This document shows, piece after piece, positions 1 to 8,107 of a stretch of DNA of 14,768 nt; positions within the stretch are counted from its first letter, which is position 1; each line of letters opens with the position of its first letter. Source of the stretch: Lunasporangiospora selenospora (lineage: Eukaryota; Mortierellomycota; Mortierellomycetes; Mortierellales; Mortierellaceae); the NCBI GenBank assembly GCA_015680635.1, contig JAABOA010000463.1, positions 1 through 14,768 on the forward strand, given 5' to 3'. The notes beneath the pieces are model-generated. The model was not told the origin of the DNA. It saw nothing but the letters and a program-made list of their open reading frames with translations, and searched no databases. The position numbers were made by a program, and so were the translations under genes.

Positions 1-1
<1 letters not shown>

Positions 2-49
<48 letters not shown>
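2..49. repeat. (GA)24 microsatellite
   Basis: An uninterrupted GA dinucleotide run at the left edge of the window. It may continue beyond the window. On the minus strand it reads as CT, the composition seen in leaders elsewhere in this window, so it could belong to a minus-strand gene lying to the left. That is only a guess. Confidence 0.95.
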
Positions 50-50
<1 letters not shown>

Positions 51-52
<2 letters not shown>

Positions 53-535
53 ATGTTCCAAGGTAGTCTTGTAAGAATGGACCTTTGAGCCAAAATCTAT
101 ATGCTATATGCTATCCAACTAAAATCAAGACTTAAAGCTGGTGCGAATCTGAAAAGTAAAGTGGAGGCCGTTAGGTTAGTACTCTGGCGAGGGGCTGGTC
201 TGGCGAGGGATGCATGCCTCCGTCTTTGGCAGACAGGCAGACAGACAGGCAGGCTCATGATACTGGGCGCCTGCACCCCACAGCTTTAAGAATGACGGGC
301 TCACACCCATGCCATGCAGACATGATGTTGCCTCTACCTGTCCAAATGCCAAAGGCACATAGGCATGGCACGGTGCTTGGAATAGGACCCGTTATCTGTT
401 TGTGTCCTTTATGTTCTACCACTACATTGCCTTGCTACGCTCTCGTCGTTTTGTGGTTTAAAGGGCTGATGAGCAGAAAAGGAGGCCAATGTGAATGGAC
501 ATTGGAGTGTTTACAACTGGAAGGAGGTGCTAGTC
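51..535. other. Intergenic stretch with no recognised gene
   Basis: No reading frame here has plausible coding character; those present are short and overlap each other. The visible structure is minor: a partial tandem of tatatgc near 100-113 and a run of short CAGACAGG-like repeats near 231-252. It is probably the 3' end of something to the left, or distal promoter of the gene starting at 1126. Confidence 0.5.
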
Positions 536-997
536 GCGTCTCTCTCAATCTCTCTCTCTCTCTTTCTCTTTTTCTCTCCATGGACTCGATAGAGATCGCA
601 CTCCATACGAACCAATTGCCTGTTTTCTTTGTCATCGAACGTCTTCGTCATCTCATTCTCTCTTTGTTCACGAACAAGGCCCGTCGTGTGGCTCATTGTC
701 TCTCCCTTTCTTTCTTTCTTTCACCCTGGTTCCCATTGCCTCAGCATCATACTCTGTCCACCTCTTCACTCGTTGCTTGAGATCCGACGATCATCATTCT
801 TACCACGCCACCTCCTTCATCCTATTCTTGATCCCTGCCTCCTTTCATCTCGTCCACTTTGAAAGCCACGCCGACCCTCTCCTCTCTTTTCCTCTCTTGC
901 TTTTCGTACGTCGTTTAAAGCGACATCCAAAACTCGTCCTTCTCGAACATACCTCAACCAGACACGCACAGACGCTGATAATTAGCATCAAACCCTG
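536..997 (+). promoter_or_regulatory. CT-rich promoter/leader of the RhoGAP-like gene
   Basis: The plus strand becomes strongly pyrimidine-rich (CTCTCTC, CTTTCTTTC) from about 536 and ends in a consensus donor GTAAGT at 998. Pyrimidine-rich stretches on the coding strand just upstream of start codons are common in filamentous fungi. The frames through it give serine/leucine/phenylalanine-rich low-complexity translations and are not credible proteins. The transcription start is not resolvable; no clear TATA box was identified. Confidence 0.5.
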
Positions 998-1099
998 GTA
1001 AGTATGACAGGAAGAGCTTGGATCTCGCCTTTTCAGACTTTGCATGTGTAGTGTCTACAGCAACCCCCTGAAGCATTTCCTTCTCCCTGTTATGAACAG
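998..1099 (+). other. Probable 5'-UTR intron of the RhoGAP-like gene
   Basis: A near-perfect donor (CTG|GTAAGTATG) begins at 998. The acceptor used here ends at AG 1098-1099 (GAACAG|G), giving 102 nt. CAG acceptors ending at 1036 or 1060 are alternatives. Whichever is used, an in-frame stop lies upstream of the ATG at 1126: TAA at 979-981 if spliced to 1100, or TGA at 1069 or 1093 otherwise. The choice therefore does not change the protein start. Confidence 0.5.
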
Positions 1100-1125
1100 G
1101 TTCTCTACTCCGTGGCCTTGTTCTA

Positions 1126-4100
1126 ATGCCGACCGAACCCCACACCCACTCATCACCCCAACTGGAGATATTGTCCTTTGAGCTTGGGGACGCTCCCATC
1201 TTGATCGATGCAACAACCTCACTTGGTACCATTTGCGCATCTCTTGGAGTCAACAATAAACCTCTTGTCACTGGACGAGATATTGGAACGATTGGGTATG
1301 AAGACTGGGCGCCACTCATCAACGCCGGTACCGCAGGAGTCGATGACAAGTTATCACGAAGACGATCGGGATCACATTCTGACATTCCATGGTCGCAACA
1401 AGTGAGACTAAACAACACCTCTGAACCCAACACGCCCACTGTAATCCCCAGAGATGAGCTACGCAGAAGATCTGTCAGTGAACACTTTGAGTTTGACAAT
1501 GCAGCCTTCTCTTCCTTTGACCAAGGGGTCAGTCCATCGGACCTAGGGGTCCAGGTCTCTTATGATGCTGATGACAGGGCCGTCAAGGGCACCAAAGCCG
1601 AGTCAAAACTCACAAGAGGTTGGAAAAAGTTTCGTCAAAGCTTCCGGCAGGTCGGTATCGTCCCTTCAGGTCGTCGAACTTCGATTGGCACTCGAACTCC
1701 TCCATCGGAGAACTTGAAACAAGTAGAAAACTCGGCTACCCACAGACGAACCCTCGATCTTGGAGCGGATAATGGAGAGACTTTTGGTACTTTCATGGAC
1801 GGTGCCCTGAACTTTGAATCACCGATATCGACGGCAACCCTTGAGGAACCTATGCCTTTGAGTTCAAGTTCGACTCCATCCGCAAGATTCCCAATTTATG
1901 AAGAGGTCCCTCTTGCGCTTCCACAACAGCTCCCTCCCATTGGCGTCCAGGAAACAGAGAAGACGGAGCTCTTTTGCCAATCTCTTATTGAACCGAGTGT
2001 GTTATTGGAGTCATCCTCCTCTCTCCAAGACGGCGAGAACCCCAAAGTTGATCACCATGTGCAACCCGAGGAGCAATCCGAGGAGCAATCCACACTACTG
2101 GGTCCACCGCTAACCGAGCAGTCTCTAAAAGTGGACGGTGGTTCGATGACGCCTACTGTCCCCGCCATCACATCAACAACTTGCAGAGCCCATGATTATT
2201 GTTCGGATGGACAAGGTAGGAGTTCAACTGATATGTCACAAAAAATAATAATAACCAAGGCGTTGCTCTGAAATATTTCGTCTATTCTTGCTGCGCCCAA
2301 GGACAATCAGAGTGTCATTTCGAAATGAAGGCTGGAAATTGAATGTTCCCCCTTTGATATTAGACTGTGGCATCATTAGCGGTCAACAAGAACACAACAT
2401 CCCGACAGTACATTGTGTTGATGAGCCAGAGCCCATAGTACAAAGACCAAGTTCAGGGTCCCGTGCGCAAGATAACAACAATGACATGACATTATGCCTC
2501 CCAACTCCAAGTCCCGAATCTCCTTGTGAACACGCGCTTTCGCAAGATACAGGCGTGTCCTCTCGAGATGGTCTTGAAACATTGACGGGTGTGGGAGCAG
2601 TAACGTATACCAACGAGACCTCCGCCTTTAGCCCTGAACACACTGGGAGCGAGCCATTGAGCGGCGAGCTATGCACAAACCCCGATGTCCAAAATAACAA
2701 TTGCCTCCGGTCTCCTCTTGAATGGGTCATATTGAGCGAATCCGCTACCTGGGGTGTTCAACGCGAACTCCTTGTCCTGTTTCTCCACCTTACCAAAGAA
2801 CTCCAGAGCAGATGTAAGTTGATTGAGTTCTTCCAATTGCAAAAAAAAAAAAGTCATTCTGATCAACCTACACTGCCATTTAAAACTAGTGAGCAAGAGT
2901 CCCTTGGACATTGAGGACCTCTTCTCGACTGACTGGAGTGAGGAGAATAAAGACCTGGAGAGGCTGCTTGATTCAATGGTTAATCAATTATCGACAAAGG
3001 AAGAGCATGAAGCTGCTCCCATGTCGGTGGATACAACAGATCTCTTGTGCAAGGATATGACGGGGGTCATTCTTCGCATCCTCCATCGCCTATCAGAGCC
3101 ATTAATCCCACATTGCGTTTTCAATGCACTCGTCGCCATCGAACGCCTAGAAGGAGAGAGCGATCTCATCATGGCTCAGATCGTGGTACCAATTGTCCAG
3201 AGTCTCTCACCTGCGCGAATGCATTTACTACAGTACACTCTTAATTTCGTGCAGAATGCCTTTATATCACCCCTTGGAGATGGCGCCTCGATATGCGATC
3301 GAACCCCCGACTCTGTAATGCACATTCACACAACCATCGGAGCAGCTTGTATTCGCACGAGTTTGTATCAAGATCATTCCCAGGTCCCTGTCCAGCCGAA
3401 TTCATTGTATCACTACTACCGACAGATCATTGAGCAAAAGGATATTAACAGTCAGCATGAGGCATACCAGCGTAATGTAGGAGCAGTGTTTGGACTCTTG
3501 TTGCGGAATCATCTAGAGATATTCAGGGATGGTTCAGTCGTGGACCTCTCCTCGCTTGAGCAGGAGTATCATGCAGAGATTATCTCCGATGGTTACCTGT
3601 CGGATAGCGCGCTTTTCAATGTGAATACCCGTGGACCATCCAAGAGACGAGCCAAAGGACGAGGCCGGCGAGCGCTAACAGTTCGGATCCCGCATTCTGG
3701 CATCACCTTACCAAGCATTGCTGGAAAAGGACGATTACAACATGGACAAGGCCAGACCGAGTCCAACAACCTTTGCGACTCTGCTGTGGAAATGACCTGT
3801 AGTGTAGATCATGTGGCAATAGAGGCGATGCGGGAGCATGCAATCTGGGCTAAGCGCTCTCGCAAACGTATCCCAAGGCCTTCGGTATCCTCGGTTCATT
3901 CAATGGAGGCAGCAGTCGCTTCAGATACAGAAGACCAAGGTAAGACCTGATTGCGTTCAAAACAACAATGTTTGATTTGGTTAAAAAGATTTTTTTAACA
4001 ATGACCTCTCCTCTGTTCTTTCGCCTTTATTTTTTTTCTCTGTTTGCAGACGCAGAAGAGTTAAAAATGTTTAGTAGTGCTCAAGAGCGCAAGTATGGCA

Positions 4101-5596
4101 TCCTCGATTTTCTCCAAGAGCCCGTGGACCAATGCCAAGAAGAGCGAGAAATACAACTTGTGGAACACGAGATTTTGCTGGCCCGTAAGTGCAAAGGGAA
4201 GGGGAATGCAGACTATGGGAGGACATGTTAATTCATTGACATTTAGCCCTAACCATGGTGGTTTCTTATCCTGTGTGTGTGTGAAATGGGGAGAATATTA
4301 GAAGGCACAAGTCAATTTCTAGCATTGAATCTGGAAGGTCTTTACCCATCGGGTAGCTCCACTATCATTCCAACGAATATTTTACCTTCCGTGCGACTTC
4401 CCGAAAGTACCCCCGGTCAACAAGAACCTCCTGCGACAGTTCCCAAAGAAGAAAGTCGTCTCCGCCGACTATCAAAATATATCACTTTTGATTCCTCTCT
4501 TCCGACTTTGGAAGCTCAGTTGGCAGGCAATCCCGTGTCGCAAGCCATCGGCACCGCCGTCCCTGAGGATCACGAGAGGTTGGATCAGACTGCTCGCTCG
4601 GGTCTCAATGACCTGGAAAGGCCTAGTCAAGTTCCATTCCCCAGTCGTTCCGAGTATGAACTAAAAGAATTGCAAGCACAATGCGATTCAAAGGACAGAT
4701 ATGTGAACGATCTCTTGCAGACGGTGCAAAGCTTACAAGGCCAAGTGAATATTCTGAACGCCAAACTCGTATTCTTGCATGATCATCATACCACAAGGCC
4801 CATGAAACGTCGGACTCTAGTGCGACATAGTCATCCCCTGCCGCTAATGGCCAATGGCTCCATCTGGGGCCCCGACAGAGCGAGAGTGCCCAATGGGTTG
4901 ACCATGGTAGCGCGCCCTCCATCAGTAGAGTCATATCAACACCACCATCACCGTCTAATGCATTACCAACCTCAACAAGAGCAATACCAACTATCTCAAC
5001 AACAGAGACATACACAGCTGCGAAACGAATATCCTTCTGCTTCGCCAAGTGTCGTACCCGAAGAGCCAATGGCTGCATTCCCAGAGGGGATTCGGTTCTC
5101 CAGAGATACGAGTCAATACCAACAGGATCGCGAGAAAAACCGATTAGTTCGCTACGACAGTGGGATAGAACCTGATCTGTGCGACCTTGAGGATGACGAA
5201 GCGGTCTCGTTCCTGCAGCTGGATGACGGTACTATCAGGGGGGTTGTTGCCCATAAACTTGGACGGGCGCCGAGTGCAGCGAACGCAAGTACTTGGACAG
5301 AGTCTAGTTATGAGCATGGGCCGATGAGTGATGTGGAAGAAGAGCTGGAGCTGACAACGAGTCAAGTTGAGCATGTAGGCGAGGATGTGTTGGACGAGTA
5401 CTATTACATGGACGCGTACAAGACCATGGACCAACAGTTGCACCGACAACCTATCCTTCCGGCGATGGCTCCACCACCACCCATGTCGACGGACCTATAT
5501 AGGAAGCATTACCGTATGAGCCTACCATTGCCGGGCTTGTTGAGCAAGCGCATTGGTCTGGGACATCCCTTTCGCCGCAAAGGACGAGCCCAATAG
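1126..5596 (+). CDS. Large protein with degenerate (arginine-finger-less) RhoGAP domain and coiled coil
   Basis: Five exons fit one continuous frame: 1126-2215, 2364-2813, 2890-3939, 4050-4184 and 4302-5596. Together they make 4020 nt, or 1339 residues. Every junction is phase 1. The start is the first in-frame ATG after an in-frame stop. Residues 1-490 are Ser/Thr/Pro/Glu-rich and look disordered, with a basic patch near 165-195. Residues about 495-725 resemble a RhoGAP fold. Helix A-like VQRELLVLFLHL is at 495, the DLFSTDW loop at 523-529, SEPLIP at 582-587 (family ELPEPL), an LSPARMHLLQYTLNFVQ helix, and NVGAVFGLLLRN at 709-720 (family NLAIVFGPTLLR). The arginine of the family GIFR loop is Ser526, and the conserved Lys before EPL is absent. 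An inactive GAP acting as a binding module, as in OCRL/INPP5B, is therefore inferred. About 60 extra residues precede the last motif. A coiled coil follows at about 1027-1068, then a His/Gln-rich segment and a basic C-terminus (FRRKGRAQ). There is no phosphatase domain. The partner GTPase is unknown. Confidence 0.75.
2066..2091 (+). repeat. 12-bp in-frame tandem duplication
   Basis: Two adjacent copies of a 12-bp unit (CGAGGAGCAATC at 2067-2078 and 2079-2090) sit in exon 1. They encode a doubled Glu-Glu-Gln-Ser. The length is a multiple of three, so the frame is kept. This is probably replication slippage in a disordered part of the protein. Confidence 0.85.
2216..2363 (+). other. Intron 1 of the coding region
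   Basis: The donor is CAAG|GTAGGA at 2216. The acceptor chosen is ATATTAG ending at 2363, preceded by a pyrimidine-rich stretch (TTCCCCCTTTGATATTAG), giving 148 nt. An acceptor ending at 2330 (AATGAAG) keeps the same phase and would add 11 residues. The frame cannot be read through: the exon 1 frame meets TGA at 2269-2271. Confidence 0.6.
2814..2889 (+). other. Intron 2 of the coding region
   Basis: The donor is AGAT|GTAAGT at 2814 and the acceptor AAACTAG ends at 2889, giving 76 nt, phase 1. It contains a run of twelve A's at about 2841-2852. It falls inside the RhoGAP-like domain, between the first helix and the loop that would carry the arginine finger. Confidence 0.8.
3940..4049 (+). other. 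Intron 3 of the coding region
   Basis: The donor is CCAAG|GTAAGA at 3940. A very strong acceptor, TTTTTTCTCTGTTTGCAG, ends at 4049 (110 nt, phase 1). Retention would end the protein two codons past the donor (TGA at 3948-3950), removing the coiled coil and C-terminus. Confidence 0.9.
4185..4301 (+). other. Intron 4 of the coding region
   Basis: The donor is GCCC|GTAAGT at 4185. A good branch-point match, CTAAC, lies at 4249-4253. The acceptor ATATTAG ends at 4301 (117 nt, phase 1). It contains a (GT) run at 4271-4282. A second acceptor, TTTCTAG ending at 4322, is also in phase and would shorten the protein by seven residues. Confidence 0.75.
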
Positions 5597-5914
5597 TAGA
5601 CTACTTGATTTTTTTTAAAATTATAATTATTAATGTTTTTGGGCATATTCCAAAGGAAGTAAAGGGAATCACAATGACTCTATCAAAGAACCCCCAGAGA
5701 CCCACTTTTAGTTTTTTGGTTGGTCTCATTTTGCCCAGGGTGGAAAGGTTCCTGGGACGGATTCGCGTGGGAAGAACGGCCTTTGATCCAGGAGACCTTT
5801 TTTTGTGTGTGTGTGTGTCTTTGGCAGTCTCAGTTCCAGAGCCAAAAAGTGGGATTGCCACTGGTCCTCCTCTTCTCTCAACTCATTGTCTGGAGCCGAT
5901 CCTTCACGAAAACC
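5597..5914 (+). promoter_or_regulatory. Compact intergenic region: RhoGAP 3' end and nicotinate phosphoribosyltransferase promoter
   Basis: This 318-bp spacer separates two genes on the same strand. Directly after the RhoGAP stop is an AT-rich block (5609-5636, TTTTTTTTAAAATTATAATTATTAAT), a plausible 3'-end/polyadenylation zone. A (GT)7 run follows at 5805-5818. The last 60 bases before the next ATG are CT-rich (CTCCTCTTCTCTC), the usual fungal leader composition. No consensus AATAAA was found in it. Confidence 0.55.
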
Positions 5915-7246
5915 ATGTCGCAAGCCCATCCCTCGGTCCCTGCGTCCTCTGACGCATGCACCTCGATCCTCGACAATGATCTCTACAAATTCACCATGCA
6001 ACAGGCCGTCCTGCAGCATTACCCCAACACTCCATGTCACTACCGTTTCACGAATCGGTCCCCCGCGCTAGCCCAACTCCCCGCCAAGGCACTCCCTTGG
6101 CTCAAGGAAAAGATTAACGATTTTGCCCAGCTGCGCCTTTGTCCCGAGGAGAGACAGTTTTTGGAAGAAAAGTGTCCATTCCTTTCCAAGACGTATTTGG
6201 ATTGGCTTCAGGATGAATTTAGATTCGACCCAAGCAATGAGGTGGCGATCCAATGGGTGACTGGAGTGAATCCCGACAACAGCAGCCTACAGACGACATC
6301 TGCCACAGTGGACTCTTTGTCATCGACATCTGGATCACAGGATGATCATGCCGAGATTACAATTACTGGGCTCTGGCATCAGGTTATCCTCTACGAGGTC
6401 CCTATCCTGGCACTCGTCTCCGAGGCCCACTTGCGGTTCGGTGATCAGAAGTGGTCACACGAGGGACAGTTCGAAAAGGCCAAGCTCAAGGCCGAGCGTC
6501 TTGTGCGTGCTGGAGCCAAGTTTGCAGAATTTGGAACGCGAAGACGTAGAGACTTTGAGACACAGCAGATCGTCCTCTCGGGATTGAAGGCTGGATCACC
6601 TCTTCCGAGTCAAGCTGGACGGGGTCAAGGGTTCTTGACAGGAACTAGCAACCTTCATTTTGCTCGAACAATGGACTTGGCACCTATTGGAACCATGGCC
6701 CACGAGTGGTTCATGGGCATCGCAGCGATCCTTGGAAGTGCCGCAAAGGCCAATCAGGTGGCGTTGGAACGTTGGGCAGAAACCTATCCGGGACATGTTT
6801 TGGGCATTGCTTTGACAGACACCTTTACGACCGAAGTTTTCCTCAAGACGTTCAAGGGATCCGTGGCAAGGGATTGGCCGGGCGTGCGCCATGACTCTGG
6901 AGACCCGGGCGAGTTTATGGAGCGAATGATCCAATATTACGATCAGGATCCTGAAGTGGGTAAAGAAGGCAGAAAGACCAAGAGGATAGTGTTTTCGGAT
7001 GGCTTGACCGTCGACAAGGCCATCCAACTCCAGGAAGCAGCGGATGCCAAGGGTATCCTTGTCTCCTTTGGCATTGGCACCCATTTTACGAACGATTACG
7101 AAAACAGTCCAGCAATGAATATTGTCATCAAGCTGCATTCCTGTGCTGGAAAAGAGTGTGTCAAACTCAGTGACGACAAGAGTAAAATAAGCGGTCGGCC
7201 GGCTATTCTAGAGGAGGTCAAGCAACAGACCGGCGCCATGATATAG
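5915..7246 (+). CDS. NPT1: Nicotinate phosphoribosyltransferase (NAPRTase)
   Basis: This enzyme joins nicotinate to phosphoribosyl pyrophosphate with ATP use, giving nicotinate mononucleotide (EC 6.3.4.21). It is the entry step of the Preiss-Handler NAD salvage route. The intronless product has 443 residues, close to the yeast enzyme (about 430). Family motifs appear in order: DLYKFTMQQAV near residue 22, EFGTRRRRDF, GTSNLHFAR, GTMAHEWFMG, GVRHDSGDPGEF, IVFSDGL and FGIGTHFTND. His263 (codon 6701-6703), in the AHEW motif, corresponds to the histidine that is phosphorylated during catalysis in this family. The start is the first ATG in frame; the frame is open further upstream but has no earlier ATG. 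A Ser/Thr/Asp-rich insert at about 118-148 is unusual (NPDNSSLQTTSATVDS...). The protein has no signal or membrane segment and is expected in the cytosol or nucleus. The symbol follows the yeast orthologue. Confidence 0.96.
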   Translation: MSQAHPSVPASSDACTSILDNDLYKFTMQQAVLQHYPNTPCHYRFTNRSPALAQLPAKALPWLKEKINDFAQLRLCPEERQFLEEKCPFLSKTYLDWLQDEFRFDPSNEVAIQWVTGVNPDNSSLQTTSATVDSLSSTSGSQDDHAEITITGLWHQVILYEVPILALVSEAHLRFGDQKWSHEGQFEKAKLKAERLVRAGAKFAEFGTRRRRDFETQQIVLSGLKAGSPLPSQAGRGQGFLTGTSNLHFARTMDLAPIGTMAHEWFMGIAAILGSAAKANQVALERWAETYPGHVLGIALTDTFTTEVFLKTFKGSVARDWPGVRHDSGDPGEFMERMIQYYDQDPEVGKEGRKTKRIVFSDGLTVDKAIQLQEAADAKGILVSFGIGTHFTNDYENSPAMNIVIKLHSCAGKECVKLSDDKSKISGRPAILEEVKQQTGAMI

Positions 7247-7953
7247 AAGCTTGCGTCCTCTCGAAAGAATGTTATTCTCTATTAGTAGTAAATCTTTGTG
7301 CAAAAGGAAATCCTGTAAGGACTGTTAATCATAACCGCGCTTTTTGACTGTGAAGACCCGCCATTGTCTGTGCCCCAACAACAGGAGTAGAAACGGGTAT
7401 CCTTGACACTTGATTGAAACTACGATAGAGAGGAAGACGCGATGGACTAAGGAAAAAAAGAGGGCTGTGCCGAGGGATGGAAGGAGGGAGCATTGCAGAT
7501 CTCCAAGATTTGATCTTGAGCAAAGCTGCGGTAGTTTTTTTGTGTGACAATTCAGACGTCCCCGAAGCAAAATTCCTTCCTTCGCCACTGCTTTTGCTCA
7601 ATTGGGACTTGCTTTGTTGATGAATTTACTCTTTGACCCCTTGCCTGCGGCACTCTTTCTGTATTGTCTCAAAATGCTCTCTCGGCTAGAGATTCGCAAT
7701 TGAAGTCAAAAAGGAGACAGCCCGCTCTCAAAGGTGATAATTGGAGTTGCGTCGTGGGAGAGTGCAAGAACATGTAATGTCCACCAGGCGTTGTCGAGCC
7801 AAGCTGGTATGAGCGGAAAAAAAAAAGTTAGAAAGGGGCGTTGGTCGCGTAGGTCAAACCAAGACTTCAATTGAGAGTGATAGAACAGCAGCCACCAAAG
7901 TATGGGGAGCAAAACCTTGAATTGAGTGCACATGGACATCCCTACTTACTGGG

Positions 7954-7989
7954 CTGCGCCGCATCGAATTAAACTGTCTGCGCCGCATC
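7954..7989 (+). repeat. Paired 12-bp direct repeat upstream of the F-box gene
   Basis: CTGCGCCGCATC occurs at 7954-7965 and again, identically, at 7978-7989, separated by 12 bases (24-nt spacing). Each copy contains the inverted half-sites TGCG and CGCA around a single C. It lies 119-154 bases before the start codon and just upstream of a TATA-like element, the position expected for an upstream activating or repressing site. The binding protein is unknown. Confidence 0.8.
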
Positions 7990-8002
7990 CAGACTCTTGC
8001 TC

Positions 8003-8011
8003 ATAAAAATA
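8003..8011 (+). promoter_or_regulatory. TATA-like element of the F-box gene
   Basis: ATAAAAATA lies 97 bases before the ATG and 13 bases after the paired 12-bp repeat, in an otherwise mixed-composition stretch. A CT-rich leader follows. Position and sequence fit a weak TATA box; there is no direct proof. Confidence 0.4.
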
Positions 8012-8107
8012 CAGGTCGCGTCGCCCACGTTTTCCCTGTTAACGACAAAGACAGCTCCTCTTCACACTCTGTTGGCTAGACCCTTCTTCTTCTCCCCTCA
8101 TCAGGCA

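Larger units (their letters stand above)
7247..8107 (+). other. Intergenic region between NPT1 and the F-box gene
   Basis: These 861 bases hold no credible gene. Two overlapping minus-strand frames (about 7325-7601) lack recognisable protein character. The left part is the NPT1 3' region. The right part, from about 7940, is the F-box gene promoter, with a paired 12-bp repeat, an AT-rich element and a CT-rich leader ending TTCTTCTTCTCCCCTCATCAG just before the start codon. Confidence 0.6.

Noticed and set aside
214-780. 188-codon plus-strand open frame in the leader region
   Set aside because: Composition follows CT repeats, with SLSLSLSLF-type runs and no domain. It is better explained as promoter and 5' UTR.
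5720-5914. N-terminal extension of the nicotinate phosphoribosyltransferase
   Set aside because: The frame is open but contains no ATG before 5915. The translation includes a (GT)n-encoded Val-Cys run and is unlike the conserved N-terminus, which starts normally after 5915.
7325-7601. Two overlapping 87-90 codon minus-strand frames
   Set aside because: They overlap each other in different frames, lack motifs, and lie in the 3' region of NPT1.
7997-8107. N-terminal extension of the F-box protein
   Set aside because: The upstream open part begins at a non-ATG codon and covers the TATA-like element and CT-rich leader. The F-box begins right after the ATG at 8108.
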